From Bradyrhizobium viridifuturi (GTDB taxonomy: Bacteria; Pseudomonadota; Alphaproteobacteria; Rhizobiales; Xanthobacteraceae), in contig NZ_LGTB01000051.1 in NCBI RefSeq assembly GCF_001238275.1, forward strand, positions 1 through 62,283: a DNA stretch of 62,283 bases. Reading direction: 5' to 3'. This document shows, in pieces, positions 1 to 9,165 of this stretch (positions are counted from its first letter, which is position 1; each line of letters starts with the position of its first letter). Both the position numbers and the translations under genes were made by a program. The notes below the pieces were generated by a model. That model saw nothing but the letters and a program-made list of their open reading frames with translations. It had not been told where the DNA came from and searched no databases.

Positions 1-43
1 GACGCTGGGGCCACAGCTTGCTTCAACAACACAACCCTGTGGT

Positions 44-72
44 TATGGGTCCCTGCGTTCGCAGGGACGACG
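44..72. repeat. Palindromic element, single arm (copy a)
   Basis: One arm of the dispersed palindromic family. It begins TATGGGTCCCTGC and ends GCAGGGACGACG, so GTCCCTGC pairs with GCAGGGAC around a short loop. It lies just beyond the end of the P450-reductase gene. The partner arm, which in other copies lies about 100 bp away in inverted orientation, would fall before the first base of the window. Confidence 0.75.
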
Positions 73-107
73 ATGGGGATGCATCACGGTCACCCCAGGC
101 CGCAAGC

Positions 108-3100
108 CTATCCTCCGGCCCAGACGTCGAGCACGTAGCGGTTCCTGGTGCCCATGTCCTCGATCCAGCGCGCCGCAGCATCTGCGTCCGCACCGGTGCG
201 CTCGCGATAGATCGACATCAACGTCGCCTTGACGTCGGGCTCCATCTTGCCGCCGTCGCCGCAGACATAGACGATCGCGCCTTTCTCGATCAGCTCCCAA
301 ACCCGGTCCTTCTGCGCGGCAACGAGGTGCTGCACATAGGTTTTCGGCCCCTCGGCGCGCGAGAAAGCGGTGTGGAGTTCGGTGACGCCATCGGCCGCGA
401 ACGCCTTCAGCTCGTCCGCATAGATGAAGTCCTGCTCCGGATGGCGGCAGCCGAAGAACAGCATCGCAGGGCCCAGCGTCGCGCCTTTCGCCTTGCGCGC
501 GGCTCGCTCCTGCAGGAAACCGCGGAACGGCGCAAGGCCGGTGCCCGGCCCGATCATGATGATCGGCACGGCATTGTCGTCGGGCAGGCGGAAACCGGCC
601 TTGGTCTCCTTGATGGTGGCGTGGACGGTGTCGCCGGCGCGGCGGCGCGCCAGATAGTTCGAGCAGACGCCTTTGTAGATGCCGTGGCCCGAACTCGCAG
701 GTGCCTCGACCACGCCGACGGTGACGCTGCAGCGCTGCGCCTCGCCGGCCGGGGACGACGAGATCGAGTAATAGCGCGGCGCCAGCAGCGACAGCATTTC
801 GAGGTAGAGATGGAACGGCAGCTCGCAGGCCGGATACTCCTCGAGCAGGTCGAACACCGATTTGCGCTTGGCCAGCACCTCGGTGCGATAGCGCTCGGCT
901 GAAGCGTCGTCGTCGCCGACATAGGCCATCAGCTTCGGCTTGGTCACCGGGCAGCGGGTGTGCTCGGCCATGATCTGGATCTGCTTGCGGGTCGCGACCT
1001 GCTGCAGCTCGACGAACTCGGTGAGCAGCCGTCCGACCGACACGGCATTGCCGACCGGCAGTTGCGCGCGGCGGCCTTCGGAGACCTGCAGACGGATCTG
1101 ATCGGCAGGCAGGAAGCCGAACCGGCGCGCAACGGAATCGACCAGGGTCGGATCGTTGCGCGGCACCACGCTGAGGTGATCGCCGACGCGATATTTCAGG
1201 CTAGCCGGCAGCTCGACCTCGATATGCCGGGTCGATCGCTCCGACGGATGCGCACCGTCCTTGGTCTGCAGCTCGTTGTTGGCGAGCACCTTCATCGGCA
1301 CGGCGCCGCCCTGCGTCACGATGGTGTTGACCGCGCCCTGCGCCACCGGCTCGATCGCGTAGAGCGGCTCGTCCTCGGCGGTGCGGGTGAAATTCCAGTC
1401 GATGCCGAATTCCTTGGTCGCGACCTTGGCCGCCTCCGGAAACCATTTCTGGAACTGGCCGTCGAGATCGCTGCGTGCATCGCCCTCGCCGCGTGGATAG
1501 ACCGCGCGCGCGCCATGCTTGGTCAGTTGCTCGTCGATCAAGCGCGGCACCGACTGATAGGTCGCCGCCCAGTCGCTGTTGCCGCAGCCGAACACCGCAT
1601 AGCGCACCTTGGCGAAGGCGTCCTTCGGCAGGTCGCTTTCCAGCCATTTGACGAATTGCGTCGCATTGTCGGGCGCCGCGCCGTTGTAGGAGGCGCAGAT
1701 GATCAGCACGCCGCCCTCCTCCGGCAGCTTGCCGACGTAGTCGTCCAGCGAGCCAAGCCGGGTGGCGAAGCCGTTGATCTCGGACAGGTCGGCCATGCGG
1801 GTCGCCAGTTCCTCGGCGGATCCGAGGTTGGAGCCGTAGAGCACCAGCATCGGCGTGTTGTGGCCGGGGCGCGTGGTCGGCGCGCGCTGCGGCTTCGGTG
1901 CGGCCGCAACCGCGCCGGCAGCACCGGCGAACGCGCCGCGATCCCTGTCGTCGCGCGGCCGCACCTTGATCCTGAAGCCGTCTGGCTTGACGGTCAGCGT
2001 CTCCTTCAGATGCATCTGGTAGCGATGCACGTCGAGCAGCTTGAAGCGCTGCAGGATCATCCCGATCGCGAGCGCCGCCTCGTGCATGGCGAAGCCGCGG
2101 CCGATGCAGGCGCGCTGGCCGTTGCCGAACGGCTTCCAGGCATTGATCGGGCGCTTGGCCTCCGCCTCGCGGCTGAAATTCTCGGGATCGAACACATCCG
2201 GGTTCGGGCCCCAGACGGAGGGATCGCGGTGCAGCGCCATCACCAGGATGGTGATGAAGGTGTTCTTCTTCAGCTTGTACTTGCCGCCGATCATCTCGTC
2301 GTTCAGCGGCGCGATGCCGTAGGCCGGCGCCGGCGGCCACAGCCGCAGCGCTTCCTTCAGGCATTGGGTGATGTAGGTGAGCTGCGTCACCTGCTGATAG
2401 GTCGGCCGCGCATCGACGTCGGGACCGAGGACGCGATCGACCTCCTCATAGGCCTTCTTCAGCACCTCGGGATGCTTCAGCAGCGCGTAGATCGTGCACG
2501 ACAGCAGGCCAGAGGTGGTCTCGTGGCCGGCGATCAGGAAGGTGTTGATCTGGTAGCGGATGTTGACGTCGTCGAGCTGCTCGCCGGTGGCGCGGTCGAC
2601 GCCGGTCATCATCGCGGCCAGCATGTCCTTCTTGTCGTCGGTCGCGGCGGTGTTGCCGCGGCGCTCGGCGATGATCTCGTCGACCATCTTGTTCATGAAG
2701 GCGACGTCGTCGGCGAGCGTCTTGCGCCGCTTCTGCATCCACAGGCCTTCGAGCGGCAGGCCGCGGGTCATCATGATGGTTTCGAGCGAGCGCACCAGCG
2801 ATTCCACGAAAGGGTGGTAGTCGCGGCGATAGAACGAATTGAAGCGATAGTCGAAGCCGCACAGTCCGATGGTGTCGAGGGTCAGCGCCGTCATGTCGTG
2901 GACGACCTCGATCTCCTCGTCGGCGTTGAGGCGCTCCCATTTCTTGACCAGCTGCTCGGCGATATCGACCATGCTCGGGTGATACGACTGCATGGCGCGG
3001 TTGCCGAACGGCTGCATCAGGATGTTGTGCGCCTTGCTCCAGTTCGGCTCCTTGGTGTCGGCGGTGAACAGCCCGTCACCGCCGACCGCGCGCACCCGGC

Positions 3101-3341
3101 GCAGCGAACCGCGCACCGCCTTGTCGAAGCGCTTCTCGTCGGAAAGCTCGTCGACCAGGTCATGGCCGGACACGATCACGAGCGGCGCGCCCATCATGTC
3201 GAGCCAGAAGATCGGTCCGAGCTCCTTGGAGAGCTTCACCAGATGCTGCACCGGCGCGGTCGAATCCAGCGACAGCATGTTGCCGACCACCGGTTTCGTC
3301 GGCGGATGCGGGATCGGACTCAGTCTGTTGCCGGACGCCAT
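108..3341 (-). CDS. CYP102-type bifunctional cytochrome P450/NADPH-P450 reductase
   Basis: Self-sufficient monooxygenase, 1077 residues, the length expected for the P450 BM3 (CYP102) family, which hydroxylates or epoxidises medium and long-chain fatty acids in the cytosol. The heme domain has the I-helix motif AGHETT near residue 270, an ExxR helix (KEALRLWPPAP) and the heme-ligand loop FGNGQRACIG with Cys412. A linker rich in Ala and Arg follows, then an FMN domain starting about residue 500 (MLVLYGSNLGSAEE) and an FAD/NADPH reductase half with RYYSISSS, GPGTGLAPFRGF and CGDGGKMEPDV. The frame stays open to 3368, but ATG at 3341 is preferred because AGGGGG lies about 10 bases upstream. It is last in a minus-strand run with epoxide hydrolase and wax ester synthase, fitting fatty-acid oxidation. 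The substrate is inferred from the family only. Confidence 0.95.
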   Translation of the reverse strand: MASGNRLSPIPHPPTKPVVGNMLSLDSTAPVQHLVKLSKELGPIFWLDMMGAPLVIVSGHDLVDELSDEKRFDKAVRGSLRRVRAVGGDGLFTADTKEPNWSKAHNILMQPFGNRAMQSYHPSMVDIAEQLVKKWERLNADEEIEVVHDMTALTLDTIGLCGFDYRFNSFYRRDYHPFVESLVRSLETIMMTRGLPLEGLWMQKRRKTLADDVAFMNKMVDEIIAERRGNTAATDDKKDMLAAMMTGVDRATGEQLDDVNIRYQINTFLIAGHETTSGLLSCTIYALLKHPEVLKKAYEEVDRVLGPDVDARPTYQQVTQLTYITQCLKEALRLWPPAPAYGIAPLNDEMIGGKYKLKKNTFITILVMALHRDPSVWGPNPDVFDPENFSREAEAKRPINAWKPFGNGQRACIGRGFAMHEAALAIGMILQRFKLLDVHRYQMHLKETLTVKPDGFRIKVRPRDDRDRGAFAGAAGAVAAAPKPQRAPTTRPGHNTPMLVLYGSNLGSAEELATRMADLSEINGFATRLGSLDDYVGKLPEEGGVLIICASYNGAAPDNATQFVKWLESDLPKDAFAKVRYAVFGCGNSDWAATYQSVPRLIDEQLTKHGARAVYPRGEGDARSDLDGQFQKWFPEAAKVATKEFGIDWNFTRTAEDEPLYAIEPVAQGAVNTIVTQGGAVPMKVLANNELQTKDGAHPSERSTRHIEVELPASLKYRVGDHLSVVPRNDPTLVDSVARRFGFLPADQIRLQVSEGRRAQLPVGNAVSVGRLLTEFVELQQVATRKQIQIMAEHTRCPVTKPKLMAYVGDDDASAERYRTEVLAKRKSVFDLLEEYPACELPFHLYLEMLSLLAPRYYSISSSPAGEAQRCSVTVGVVEAPASSGHGIYKGVCSNYLARRRAGDTVHATIKETKAGFRLPDDNAVPIIMIGPGTGLAPFRGFLQERAARKAKGATLGPAMLFFGCRHPEQDFIYADELKAFAADGVTELHTAFSRAEGPKTYVQHLVAAQKDRVWELIEKGAIVYVCGDGGKMEPDVKATLMSIYRERTGADADAAARWIEDMGTRNRYVLDVWAGG

Positions 3342-3369
3342 GTTGAGATCGCCCCCTTGTCTTTCCACC

Positions 3370-3454
3370 CGTCATTGCGAGGAGCGAAGCGACGAAGCAT
3401 CCATCGCTCCTCATATGCGGGCAGATGGATTGCTTCGCTTCGCTCGCAATGACG
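3370..3454. repeat. Inverted-repeat element, CGTCATTGCGAG family
   Basis: An intergenic palindrome with ends CGTCATTGCGAG and CTCGCAATGACG, which are reverse complements, and inner arms rich in GAAGCGA/TCGCTTC. It fills most of the 130 bp between the epoxide hydrolase and the P450 gene. It is a different sequence family from the GTCGTCCC elements elsewhere in the window. A role in mRNA stability or partial termination within the operon is possible but not shown. Confidence 0.7.
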
Positions 3455-3471
3455 GCTCTACCGTAGCGTCG

Positions 3472-4466
3472 TCACCCAAACCGCTTTCTGCGCCATTCGA
3501 TCAGCTTTGCGCTGACCTCGTCAGGCTTTTCCTGCTGCGTCCAATGGCCGCTGTCCTTGACCAGATATTTTTCGAGGTCCGGCACCAGCTTCTCCATGCC
3601 GTCGGCGGCGGAAGGCGGCAGCACCGCGTCGTTCTCGGCCATGATCATCAGCGACGGCACCCGGACGTGATGGTCGAGCCCGGCCGAACGCTCCCAGTTG
3701 CGGGTGAAATTGCGATACCAGTTGATGCCGCCGGTGAAGCCGGTTTGGTGAAGGTGTCGACGAACACCTTCTTCTCCTCGGCCGACAGGATCGGCGTCCG
3801 CGGATCATGCTTGGCGTCGTAGTTCGCGATCATCTGCGGAAACGCCAGATTGAGCCGCGCCGAGGCGCCGACACCGGCGATCGGCTGTTCGGGCGGCGCA
3901 TCCGCGGGACGCGGCGCCGGCTTGCGCATGAAGGCATCGAAGGTCTGCTCGACCCGGCTGCCGAAAATCCGGTCCGGCTCGCGCCCCGGATCCTGGAACT
4001 GGACGATGTACATGTGATCGCCGAAGCGCTGGCGGAACAGCGCGATCGGATCGACAGGCGCCCGGTCCCAATGCGGCGTGTTGACGCCGACGACGCCGGC
4101 GACCCTGGAGGGATGCCGGAGCGGCATCTGCCAGACGACGAAGCCGCCCCAGTCGTGACCGACGAAGATCGCCTTGTCGATCTTGAGATGGTCGAGCAGA
4201 CCGACCAGATCGCCGGTCAGGTGCTCCATGTCATAGGCCTCGACCGGCTCCGGCCGGTCGGTGGCGCCATAGCCGCGCTGATCCGGTGCAATCACCCGGA
4301 TCCCGGCATCGCCCAGCGCCTTGATCTGGTGACGCCAGGAGAATGCCAGTTCAGGCCAGCCGTGGCACAGCACCACGGGCGGCGCGTCGGTCCTGGGGCC
4401 GGCTTCGTAGAACCCCATGCGGATGCCGTTGGTCTCGGCGAACTGCAGCGGTGGCATTTCGATCAT
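3472..4466 (-). pseudogene. Soluble epoxide hydrolase (alpha/beta hydrolase), one-base frameshift
   Basis: Alpha/beta-hydrolase of the epoxide hydrolase type, which opens epoxides to diols. The N-terminal frame (start ATG 4466) has the oxyanion motif HGWPE and the nucleophile elbow GHDWGG with the catalytic Asp. After FVDTFTK the frame goes out of register near 3744. The other frame continues with TGFTGGINWYRNF and ends with the catalytic His in SGHWTQQEKP, stopping at 3472. Adding one A to the AAA run (TTT at 3744-3746 on the plus strand) restores a 331-residue protein of normal length with all catalytic parts. Either a sequencing error or a recent inactivating deletion. It begins 11 bp after the wax ester synthase stop and precedes the CYP102 gene, which could supply epoxy fatty acids. 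Confidence 0.85.
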
Positions 4467-4477
4467 TGAAGCAATTC

Positions 4478-6028
4478 CTATTCGGCTGCGCCCTTGATGT
4501 CCGCAGGCGGGGGAGCGAACGCCGCCTCGAGTGCATCGAACTCGAGCGGCAGCATGTCGCACATCACCTGCACATGGGGAATGATGTTGGCACCCACGAT
4601 GAAGCCGAAATCGAGCTGATCGCGGTAGCTCTGCACGGTGATGTTGAGCGCAACGCCGTGGGTCGAGATCGAAACCGGGAAGATGTGCAGCAGCTCGGCG
4701 CCCGCCGCATACAGCGTCTGCCGCGGCCCCGGCACGTTCGAGACCGTGATGTTGGTCGCCGGCGGCAGCACGTTGGAGAGGTCGGAGCGGCTGTACAGCA
4801 GCGCCAGGATCTGCACCAGGATCGGCGCGCCCAGCAGCGAGATGTTGGTCACCTGCGGCACCAAGGCCCGCAGCGGATGCGACATCTCCTTGGACTTGGT
4901 GGACTGCGCGATGATGGTTTCCAACCGCCTCTTGGGATCCTCGACGTCGGTGGCGATCGAGCAGATCATGCCGAACACCTGGTTGTTGGATTCGGCATTG
5001 CCCTCCTCGCGCAGCGAGATCGGCACGCCGGCGGTCAGCGATTTGTTGGGCAGCGCGCCCTGGCTGATCAGGTAGCGCCGCACCACGCCGGAGGCGAGCG
5101 CCAGCACGACGTCGTTGAGCTTGCCGCCGGACGCTTTCGCCAGTGCCTTGGCGCGCGACAGCGAGATCGAGGTGCCAGCGAAGCTGCGTTCCGACGAGAT
5201 CGCCTTGTTGAGGATGGTCGGCGGTGAGGACATCGCCTGCAGGTTCTCGCGCGACCGGGGATCGGCGATCTTGGCGACGACGTCGGACAGGCTCTTCATG
5301 ACGGTCGGCATCGAGCCCGCGAACTTCACCGCGCTCTCGATCTGGAACATGGCGTTGTCGAACAGGATCGAGCCGAGGTCGCTCTTGCCGGAACGGGGAA
5401 GTTCGAGGCTCTTCTGCGCCGCGGCGGCGGCCTCGAACGGCTGGGTCCAGAGCTGCTGATAGGCGTCGATCAAATTGGCCGCGATATCGCGCGGCTCCTG
5501 CGCGACCTTCTTTGCGCTCGGCGGTTCGATCTCGCGCGGCACCGGTGTCAGGTCGTAGATCATGCTGGTCAGCGCAGCACCCGCGCCGCCGTCGATGCAA
5601 GCGTGATGCATCTTGGAATAGAGCCCGATCTCGTTGTCCTTCATGCCCTCGAAGACGTAGAACTCCCAGAGCGGGCGGGCGCGGTTCAAGAGCTTGGCGT
5701 GCATCCAGCCGACGATACGCTCCAGCGTGGCGCGATCGTGCGGCGCCGGCAGGCTGCCGCGGAAGATGTGGCGGTCGATGTCGAACTGGTCGTCCTCCAC
5801 CCAGGACGGATGGTCGATGTCGAGCGGCGCCTTCTGCAGGCGCGCCTTGAGGATCGGCGCGATGTGCAGCCGCGAGGCGATCATCGCCTTGAACTCCTCG
5901 AAGAAGTCGCCCTTGTAGCCGTCGGGCAGCCGGAAGATCGCCATGCTGCCGACATGCATCGGCATTTCCGGCGTTTCCAGATACAGAAACGATGCGTCCA
6001 GCGAGGACAGCTTCTTGGCGTCGCTCAT
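4478..6028 (-). CDS. Wax ester synthase/acyl-CoA:diacylglycerol acyltransferase (WS/DGAT)
   Basis: Acyltransferase of 516 residues that esterifies fatty alcohols or diacylglycerol with acyl-CoA to make storage neutral lipid at the inner membrane. The active-site motif HHxxxDG is present as HHACIDG at residues 141-147, and the C-terminal half carries the conserved NVPGPRQTLYAAGA segment of the family. Length is close to the usual 450-520. The ATG at 6028 follows a GGAGGAG stretch a few bases upstream. It sits between an alpha/beta hydrolase and an epoxide hydrolase on the same strand, 53 and 11 bp away, so they are probably co-transcribed. Which ester it makes (wax, triacylglycerol or other) cannot be read from sequence. 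Confidence 0.93.
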   Translation of the reverse strand: MSDAKKLSSLDASFLYLETPEMPMHVGSMAIFRLPDGYKGDFFEEFKAMIASRLHIAPILKARLQKAPLDIDHPSWVEDDQFDIDRHIFRGSLPAPHDRATLERIVGWMHAKLLNRARPLWEFYVFEGMKDNEIGLYSKMHHACIDGGAGAALTSMIYDLTPVPREIEPPSAKKVAQEPRDIAANLIDAYQQLWTQPFEAAAAAQKSLELPRSGKSDLGSILFDNAMFQIESAVKFAGSMPTVMKSLSDVVAKIADPRSRENLQAMSSPPTILNKAISSERSFAGTSISLSRAKALAKASGGKLNDVVLALASGVVRRYLISQGALPNKSLTAGVPISLREEGNAESNNQVFGMICSIATDVEDPKRRLETIIAQSTKSKEMSHPLRALVPQVTNISLLGAPILVQILALLYSRSDLSNVLPPATNITVSNVPGPRQTLYAAGAELLHIFPVSISTHGVALNITVQSYRDQLDFGFIVGANIIPHVQVMCDMLPLEFDALEAAFAPPPADIKGAAE

Positions 6029-6081
6029 GATCTCCTCCCGAGAGCCAACTTACGCGGGCGCCTTGGCGGCGCTTCTCGTCG

Positions 6082-6873
6082 TTAGGATAGTGCCTGTTCT
6101 GCCGGCCCGTAGGCAATGGCAAAGGGGCCCGACCGGTCAAAATGCCGGAACTCACCCTCCGGCTGTGCCAGCCGGTCCGCGATCGCCCACAGGGCTGCGG
6201 GGTTGACGCCGAGACCGAGATGGCTGGCGAGATGCACCTCGATGTTCTCGGCGCGCTCCGACGGGCGCACCCGCGAGGTCCGCCAGTTCACGATGCCGTC
6301 GGTACGGGAATAGATCGAGGTGGTCGGCACCGGCATGTCGCCGGCGATGGCGGCGCGGATCTCGGGGATGTCGTCCACGCCCTCGCCGGACAACAGCTCA
6401 TAGAGCCGCGTCGCATTGGTGGCGCGGATGTCGTCGGCGAACGGGCTGCCCAGCGTGACGATGGAGCGCACCAGCTCCGGCATCTGCGAGGCCAGGTCGC
6501 GCGCATAAACGCCGCCGAGGCTCCAGCCGATGATCGAAACCTTGCGCCCCGACGCCTCATGGACCCGCTTCAGCAGGTCGCGCAACGCGGCGCGCCTGCT
6601 GGAAATCCCGCCGAAATTGCGGCCCATGTTCCAGGCATAGGCATCATAGCCAAGCTCCTTCAGATAACGCCGCATCGGCGCCATCGAAAGATCGCTGGCG
6701 AGGAAGCCCGGCAGCGCCAGCACCGGATGACCGTCGCCCTTCGGCGCCTGCATCAGCAAAGGCGACAGCAAGAGGCTCGAATTCAGCTCGAGCACGCCGC
6801 GCGCCTCCGCCAGCATCAGGAACAGGCTGGGTGGGCGCAACCGGCGTTCGGTCCCATCAACACTCCTGTCCAT
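6082..6873 (-). CDS. Alpha/beta hydrolase (lipase/esterase-like)
   Basis: Hydrolase of 263 residues with nucleophile elbow GWSLGG (Ser118) and an upstream oxyanion segment VLALPGFLASD. A later Asp (SRTDGIVNW) and His (ASHLGLGVNP) are good candidates for the rest of the triad. No signal peptide is visible, so it probably acts in the cytosol. ATG 6873 begins 8 bp after the stop of the DUF6489 gene; a GTG at 6882 overlapping that stop is an alternative. The position between DUF6489 and WS/DGAT suggests a role on acyl esters or polyester, but the substrate is not known. Confidence 0.85.
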   Translation of the reverse strand: MDRSVDGTERRLRPPSLFLMLAEARGVLELNSSLLLSPLLMQAPKGDGHPVLALPGFLASDLSMAPMRRYLKELGYDAYAWNMGRNFGGISSRRAALRDLLKRVHEASGRKVSIIGWSLGGVYARDLASQMPELVRSIVTLGSPFADDIRATNATRLYELLSGEGVDDIPEIRAAIAGDMPVPTTSIYSRTDGIVNWRTSRVRPSERAENIEVHLASHLGLGVNPAALWAIADRLAQPEGEFRHFDRSGPFAIAYGPAEQALS

Positions 6874-6881
6874 GTCGGTCA

Positions 6882-7130
6882 CTATTTCTTCTTGCTCGTG
6901 CCGCCGAAGCCGGCCATCGCCACGAACATGTCCTGGAAGCGCTCGGCGAGCTTGGGATCGAAGGTGAACCAGCTCTGCATCAGCGATTCCGGCGAGATCT
7001 TCTCGATGTTGGACAGCATCTGCTGCTGCAGCTTGTCCATGACCGCGGTCTGCATCGGCTGCACATCGGGCAGGCCGAAGAATTGCCGCGCTTCGAGGGG
7101 CGTACAATCTACCTCGACGTTGACCTTCAT
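6882..7130 (-). CDS. DUF6489 family protein
   Basis: Small protein of 82 residues starting MKVNVEVDCTPLEARQFFGLP, the conserved opening of a small alphaproteobacterial family of unknown function (DUF6489). It has a helical middle (MDKLQQQMLSNIEKI) and a lysine-rich end (GTSKKK); no signal peptide or membrane segment. The start is well fixed: AGGAGG lies 5 bases before ATG 7130, a better start than upstream in-frame codons. It is the first gene of the lipid cluster, 8 bp from the hydrolase. The helical make-up and lipid-gene company recall phasin-like granule proteins, but that is only inference. Confidence 0.8.
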   Translation of the reverse strand: MKVNVEVDCTPLEARQFFGLPDVQPMQTAVMDKLQQQMLSNIEKISPESLMQSWFTFDPKLAERFQDMFVAMAGFGGTSKKK

Positions 7131-7550
7131 ATTCGCCTCCTCAAATGCGCCTTGACTGGCCCAGTATCGCCGGGACGGGGTCGCTCGCGCAAGCGAACCG
7201 TGCCGGCGCCGATGTATAGTCGGCCTCAATCATCCGTTATGGTCAACCAAACCGTTTGGAACGATGGCTCCAAACCGTTTGGAACGACGGCTCCAAACCG
7301 TCTGGAGCGACCGCCAAAGACTGGCCGCCGGCGATCATTCCCGTGACCGGCAAGCGGCACTCCCAAAGTCGAATGTCACGCGGCCACGCCGACCGCCTAC
7401 TCTCGATTGCCATTCATTGCGCTGCACCCGCGCGAGCTGATTAACCCTTTGGGAAATCGCGCTTGCGCGGCCGGTAAACTCTGGCAACATGCATCAATAA
7501 TACCAGCCGGACAAAGCAGCCGGCGGACAAAATCGGGGACGCGGGATCAC
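7131..7550. other. Divergent intergenic region of 420 bp
   Basis: Regulatory space between the minus-strand lipid cluster and the plus-strand peptide ABC operon. It contains three 23-bp-spaced palindromes (7247-7305). Several short open frames cross those repeats, but none has a ribosome site or a recognisable product. I see no RNA gene here. Confidence 0.6.
7247..7305. promoter_or_regulatory. Three tandem palindromes with 23-bp period (candidate operators)
   Basis: CCAAACCGTTTGG occurs at 7247-7259 and again at 7270-7282; CCAAACCGTCTGG follows at 7293-7305. CCAAAC and GTTTGG are reverse complements around one central base. The starts are exactly 23 bp apart, about two helical turns, so all three face the same side of the DNA. 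This is what a dimeric repressor binding side by side would need. The sites lie about 120 bp upstream of the DUF6489 start and 245 bp upstream of the ABC substrate-binding protein start. No regulator gene is adjacent, so the ligand protein is unknown. Confidence 0.55.
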
Positions 7551-9149
7551 ATGTCGGTACGTTGGAGTTCGTTTGCGGCGACTGCCGTCGCGCTCATCGC
7601 CTTTGCCTTGCCGGCATCGGCCCAGACGCTGAGATATGCCAATCAGGGCGAGCTCAAGTCGCTGGATCCCTACACACTGAAGGAAACCACGACGATCGCG
7701 CACCATGCGCACGTCTACGAAGGCCTCACCACGCGCGACAAGGACCTCAAGATCATTCCGGCACTGGCGGAAAGCTGGGAGACGCTGACCCCGACCAAAT
7801 GGCGCTTCCATCTGCGCAAGGGCGTGAAATTCCACAATGGCGATCCCTTCACCGCCGACGACGTGCTGTTCTCCGCCGACCGCGTCCGCGCCAAGGGCTC
7901 CAACTTCCTCAGCAACGTCCCGGCCGACGCCAAGTTCACCAAGGTCGACGACTACACCGTCGACGTGACGCTGGACTCGCCCAATCCCATCCTGATCTCG
8001 CAATGGGATAGCTGGTACATCATGGACAAGAAGTGGTGCGAGGAGAACAACTCGGTTGCACCGACGCCCGCCTCCGCGACCACCCCGAGCTACGCGGCGC
8101 TGCACGAGAACGGCACCGGCCCCTTCACGATCGAGAGCCATCAGCCCGGCGTGAAGACCGTGTTCAAGCCGTTTGCAGACTATTGGCGCAAGCCCGAGCA
8201 TAATCTCAAGGAGATCATCTTCACCCCGATCGGCTCCGACGCCACCCGCGTCGCCGCGTTGCTCTCGGGCGAGGTCGATGTCATCGAGCCGGTTCCGCTG
8301 CAGGACATCCAGCGCGTCAATTCCAGCGGCATCGCCACCGTGATGACCGCGCCGGAGATCCGCACCATCTTCATCGGCATGGACATGGCGCGCGACGAGC
8401 TGCTCTATTCCAACGTCAAGGGCAAGAATCCGTTCAAGGACATCCGCGTTCGCGAAGCCTTCTACAAGACGATCGACGTCGATCTGATCAAGACCCGCGT
8501 CATGCGCGGCATGTCGACCCCTTCGACGCTGATGATCGCGCCCGAGCTCTATCCGCTGTCGAAGGAGTTCACCCGGCCGAAACTTGATCCAGACGGGGCC
8601 AAGAAGCTGCTCGCCGAGGCCGGCTACCCGAACGGCTTCGAAGTCACGATGGATTGCCCGAACGACCGCTACGTCAACGACGCCGCGATCTGCCAGGCGG
8701 TGGTCGGCATGCTGGCCCGCATCGGCATCAAGGTGAACCTGCTGGCGCAGCCGAAGGCGCAGTATTTCGCCAAGGTGCTGAAGCCCGGCGGCTACCAGAC
8801 CTCATTCTTCATGCTGGGCTGGACGCCGGCGACATCGGACTCGCACAACGTGCTGCACGACATCCTCGGCTGCCGCGACGATCCGAAGGATTCCACCCGG
8901 GGCGAGGCCAATCTCGGCGGCTATTGCAACAAGGAAGTCGACGCACTCACCGACAAGGTCCTGGTCGAGAGCGACACGGCCAAGCGCGACCAGCTGATCA
9001 AGCAAGCCTACGAAATCGTCATCAAGGATTACGGCTACATTCCGCTGCATCAGCAGCCGCTGGTGTGGGGCGTGTCGAAGAAGGTCAAATTGACCCAGCG
9101 CGCGGACAACCAGGTGCTGCTCTACTGGGCGACCAAGCAGGGTGAATAG
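7551..9149 (+). CDS. Peptide ABC transporter substrate-binding protein (SBP family 5), first system
   Basis: Periplasmic binding protein of 532 residues for di/oligopeptides or a related substrate. An N-terminal signal peptide runs MSVRWSSFAATAVALIAFALPASA with cleavage predicted after ASA. The mature protein opens with LRYANQGELKSLDPY and has the family 5 segment WRFHLRKGVKFHNGDPFTADDV. ATG 7551 is chosen because it begins the signal peptide; the frame is open further upstream without one. It is followed by a hairpin and then two permeases and two ATPases in the usual opp/dpp order. Confidence 0.93.
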   Translation: MSVRWSSFAATAVALIAFALPASAQTLRYANQGELKSLDPYTLKETTTIAHHAHVYEGLTTRDKDLKIIPALAESWETLTPTKWRFHLRKGVKFHNGDPFTADDVLFSADRVRAKGSNFLSNVPADAKFTKVDDYTVDVTLDSPNPILISQWDSWYIMDKKWCEENNSVAPTPASATTPSYAALHENGTGPFTIESHQPGVKTVFKPFADYWRKPEHNLKEIIFTPIGSDATRVAALLSGEVDVIEPVPLQDIQRVNSSGIATVMTAPEIRTIFIGMDMARDELLYSNVKGKNPFKDIRVREAFYKTIDVDLIKTRVMRGMSTPSTLMIAPELYPLSKEFTRPKLDPDGAKKLLAEAGYPNGFEVTMDCPNDRYVNDAAICQAVVGMLARIGIKVNLLAQPKAQYFAKVLKPGGYQTSFFMLGWTPATSDSHNVLHDILGCRDDPKDSTRGEANLGGYCNKEVDALTDKVLVESDTAKRDQLIKQAYEIVIKDYGYIPLHQQPLVWGVSKKVKLTQRADNQVLLYWATKQGE

Positions 9150-9165
9150 TGGTTTCGGCGAATTG

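Noticed and set aside
960..3452. An 830-codon plus-strand open frame opposite the CYP102-type gene
   Set aside because: It is antisense to a gene with clear P450 and reductase motifs, has Arg/His/Asp-rich composition typical of antisense frames in high-GC DNA, and shows no family motif.
3648..6155. A single 835-codon minus-strand frame joining the epoxide hydrolase to upstream sequence
   Set aside because: Its first two-thirds run out of frame through the wax ester synthase gene and have no protein-like features; only the part from 4466 is a real gene.
7256..7444. Small open frames across the 23-bp repeats (containing TVWNDGSKP)
   Set aside because: The peptide is only the translation of the tandem repeats; no ribosome site or separate evidence of coding.
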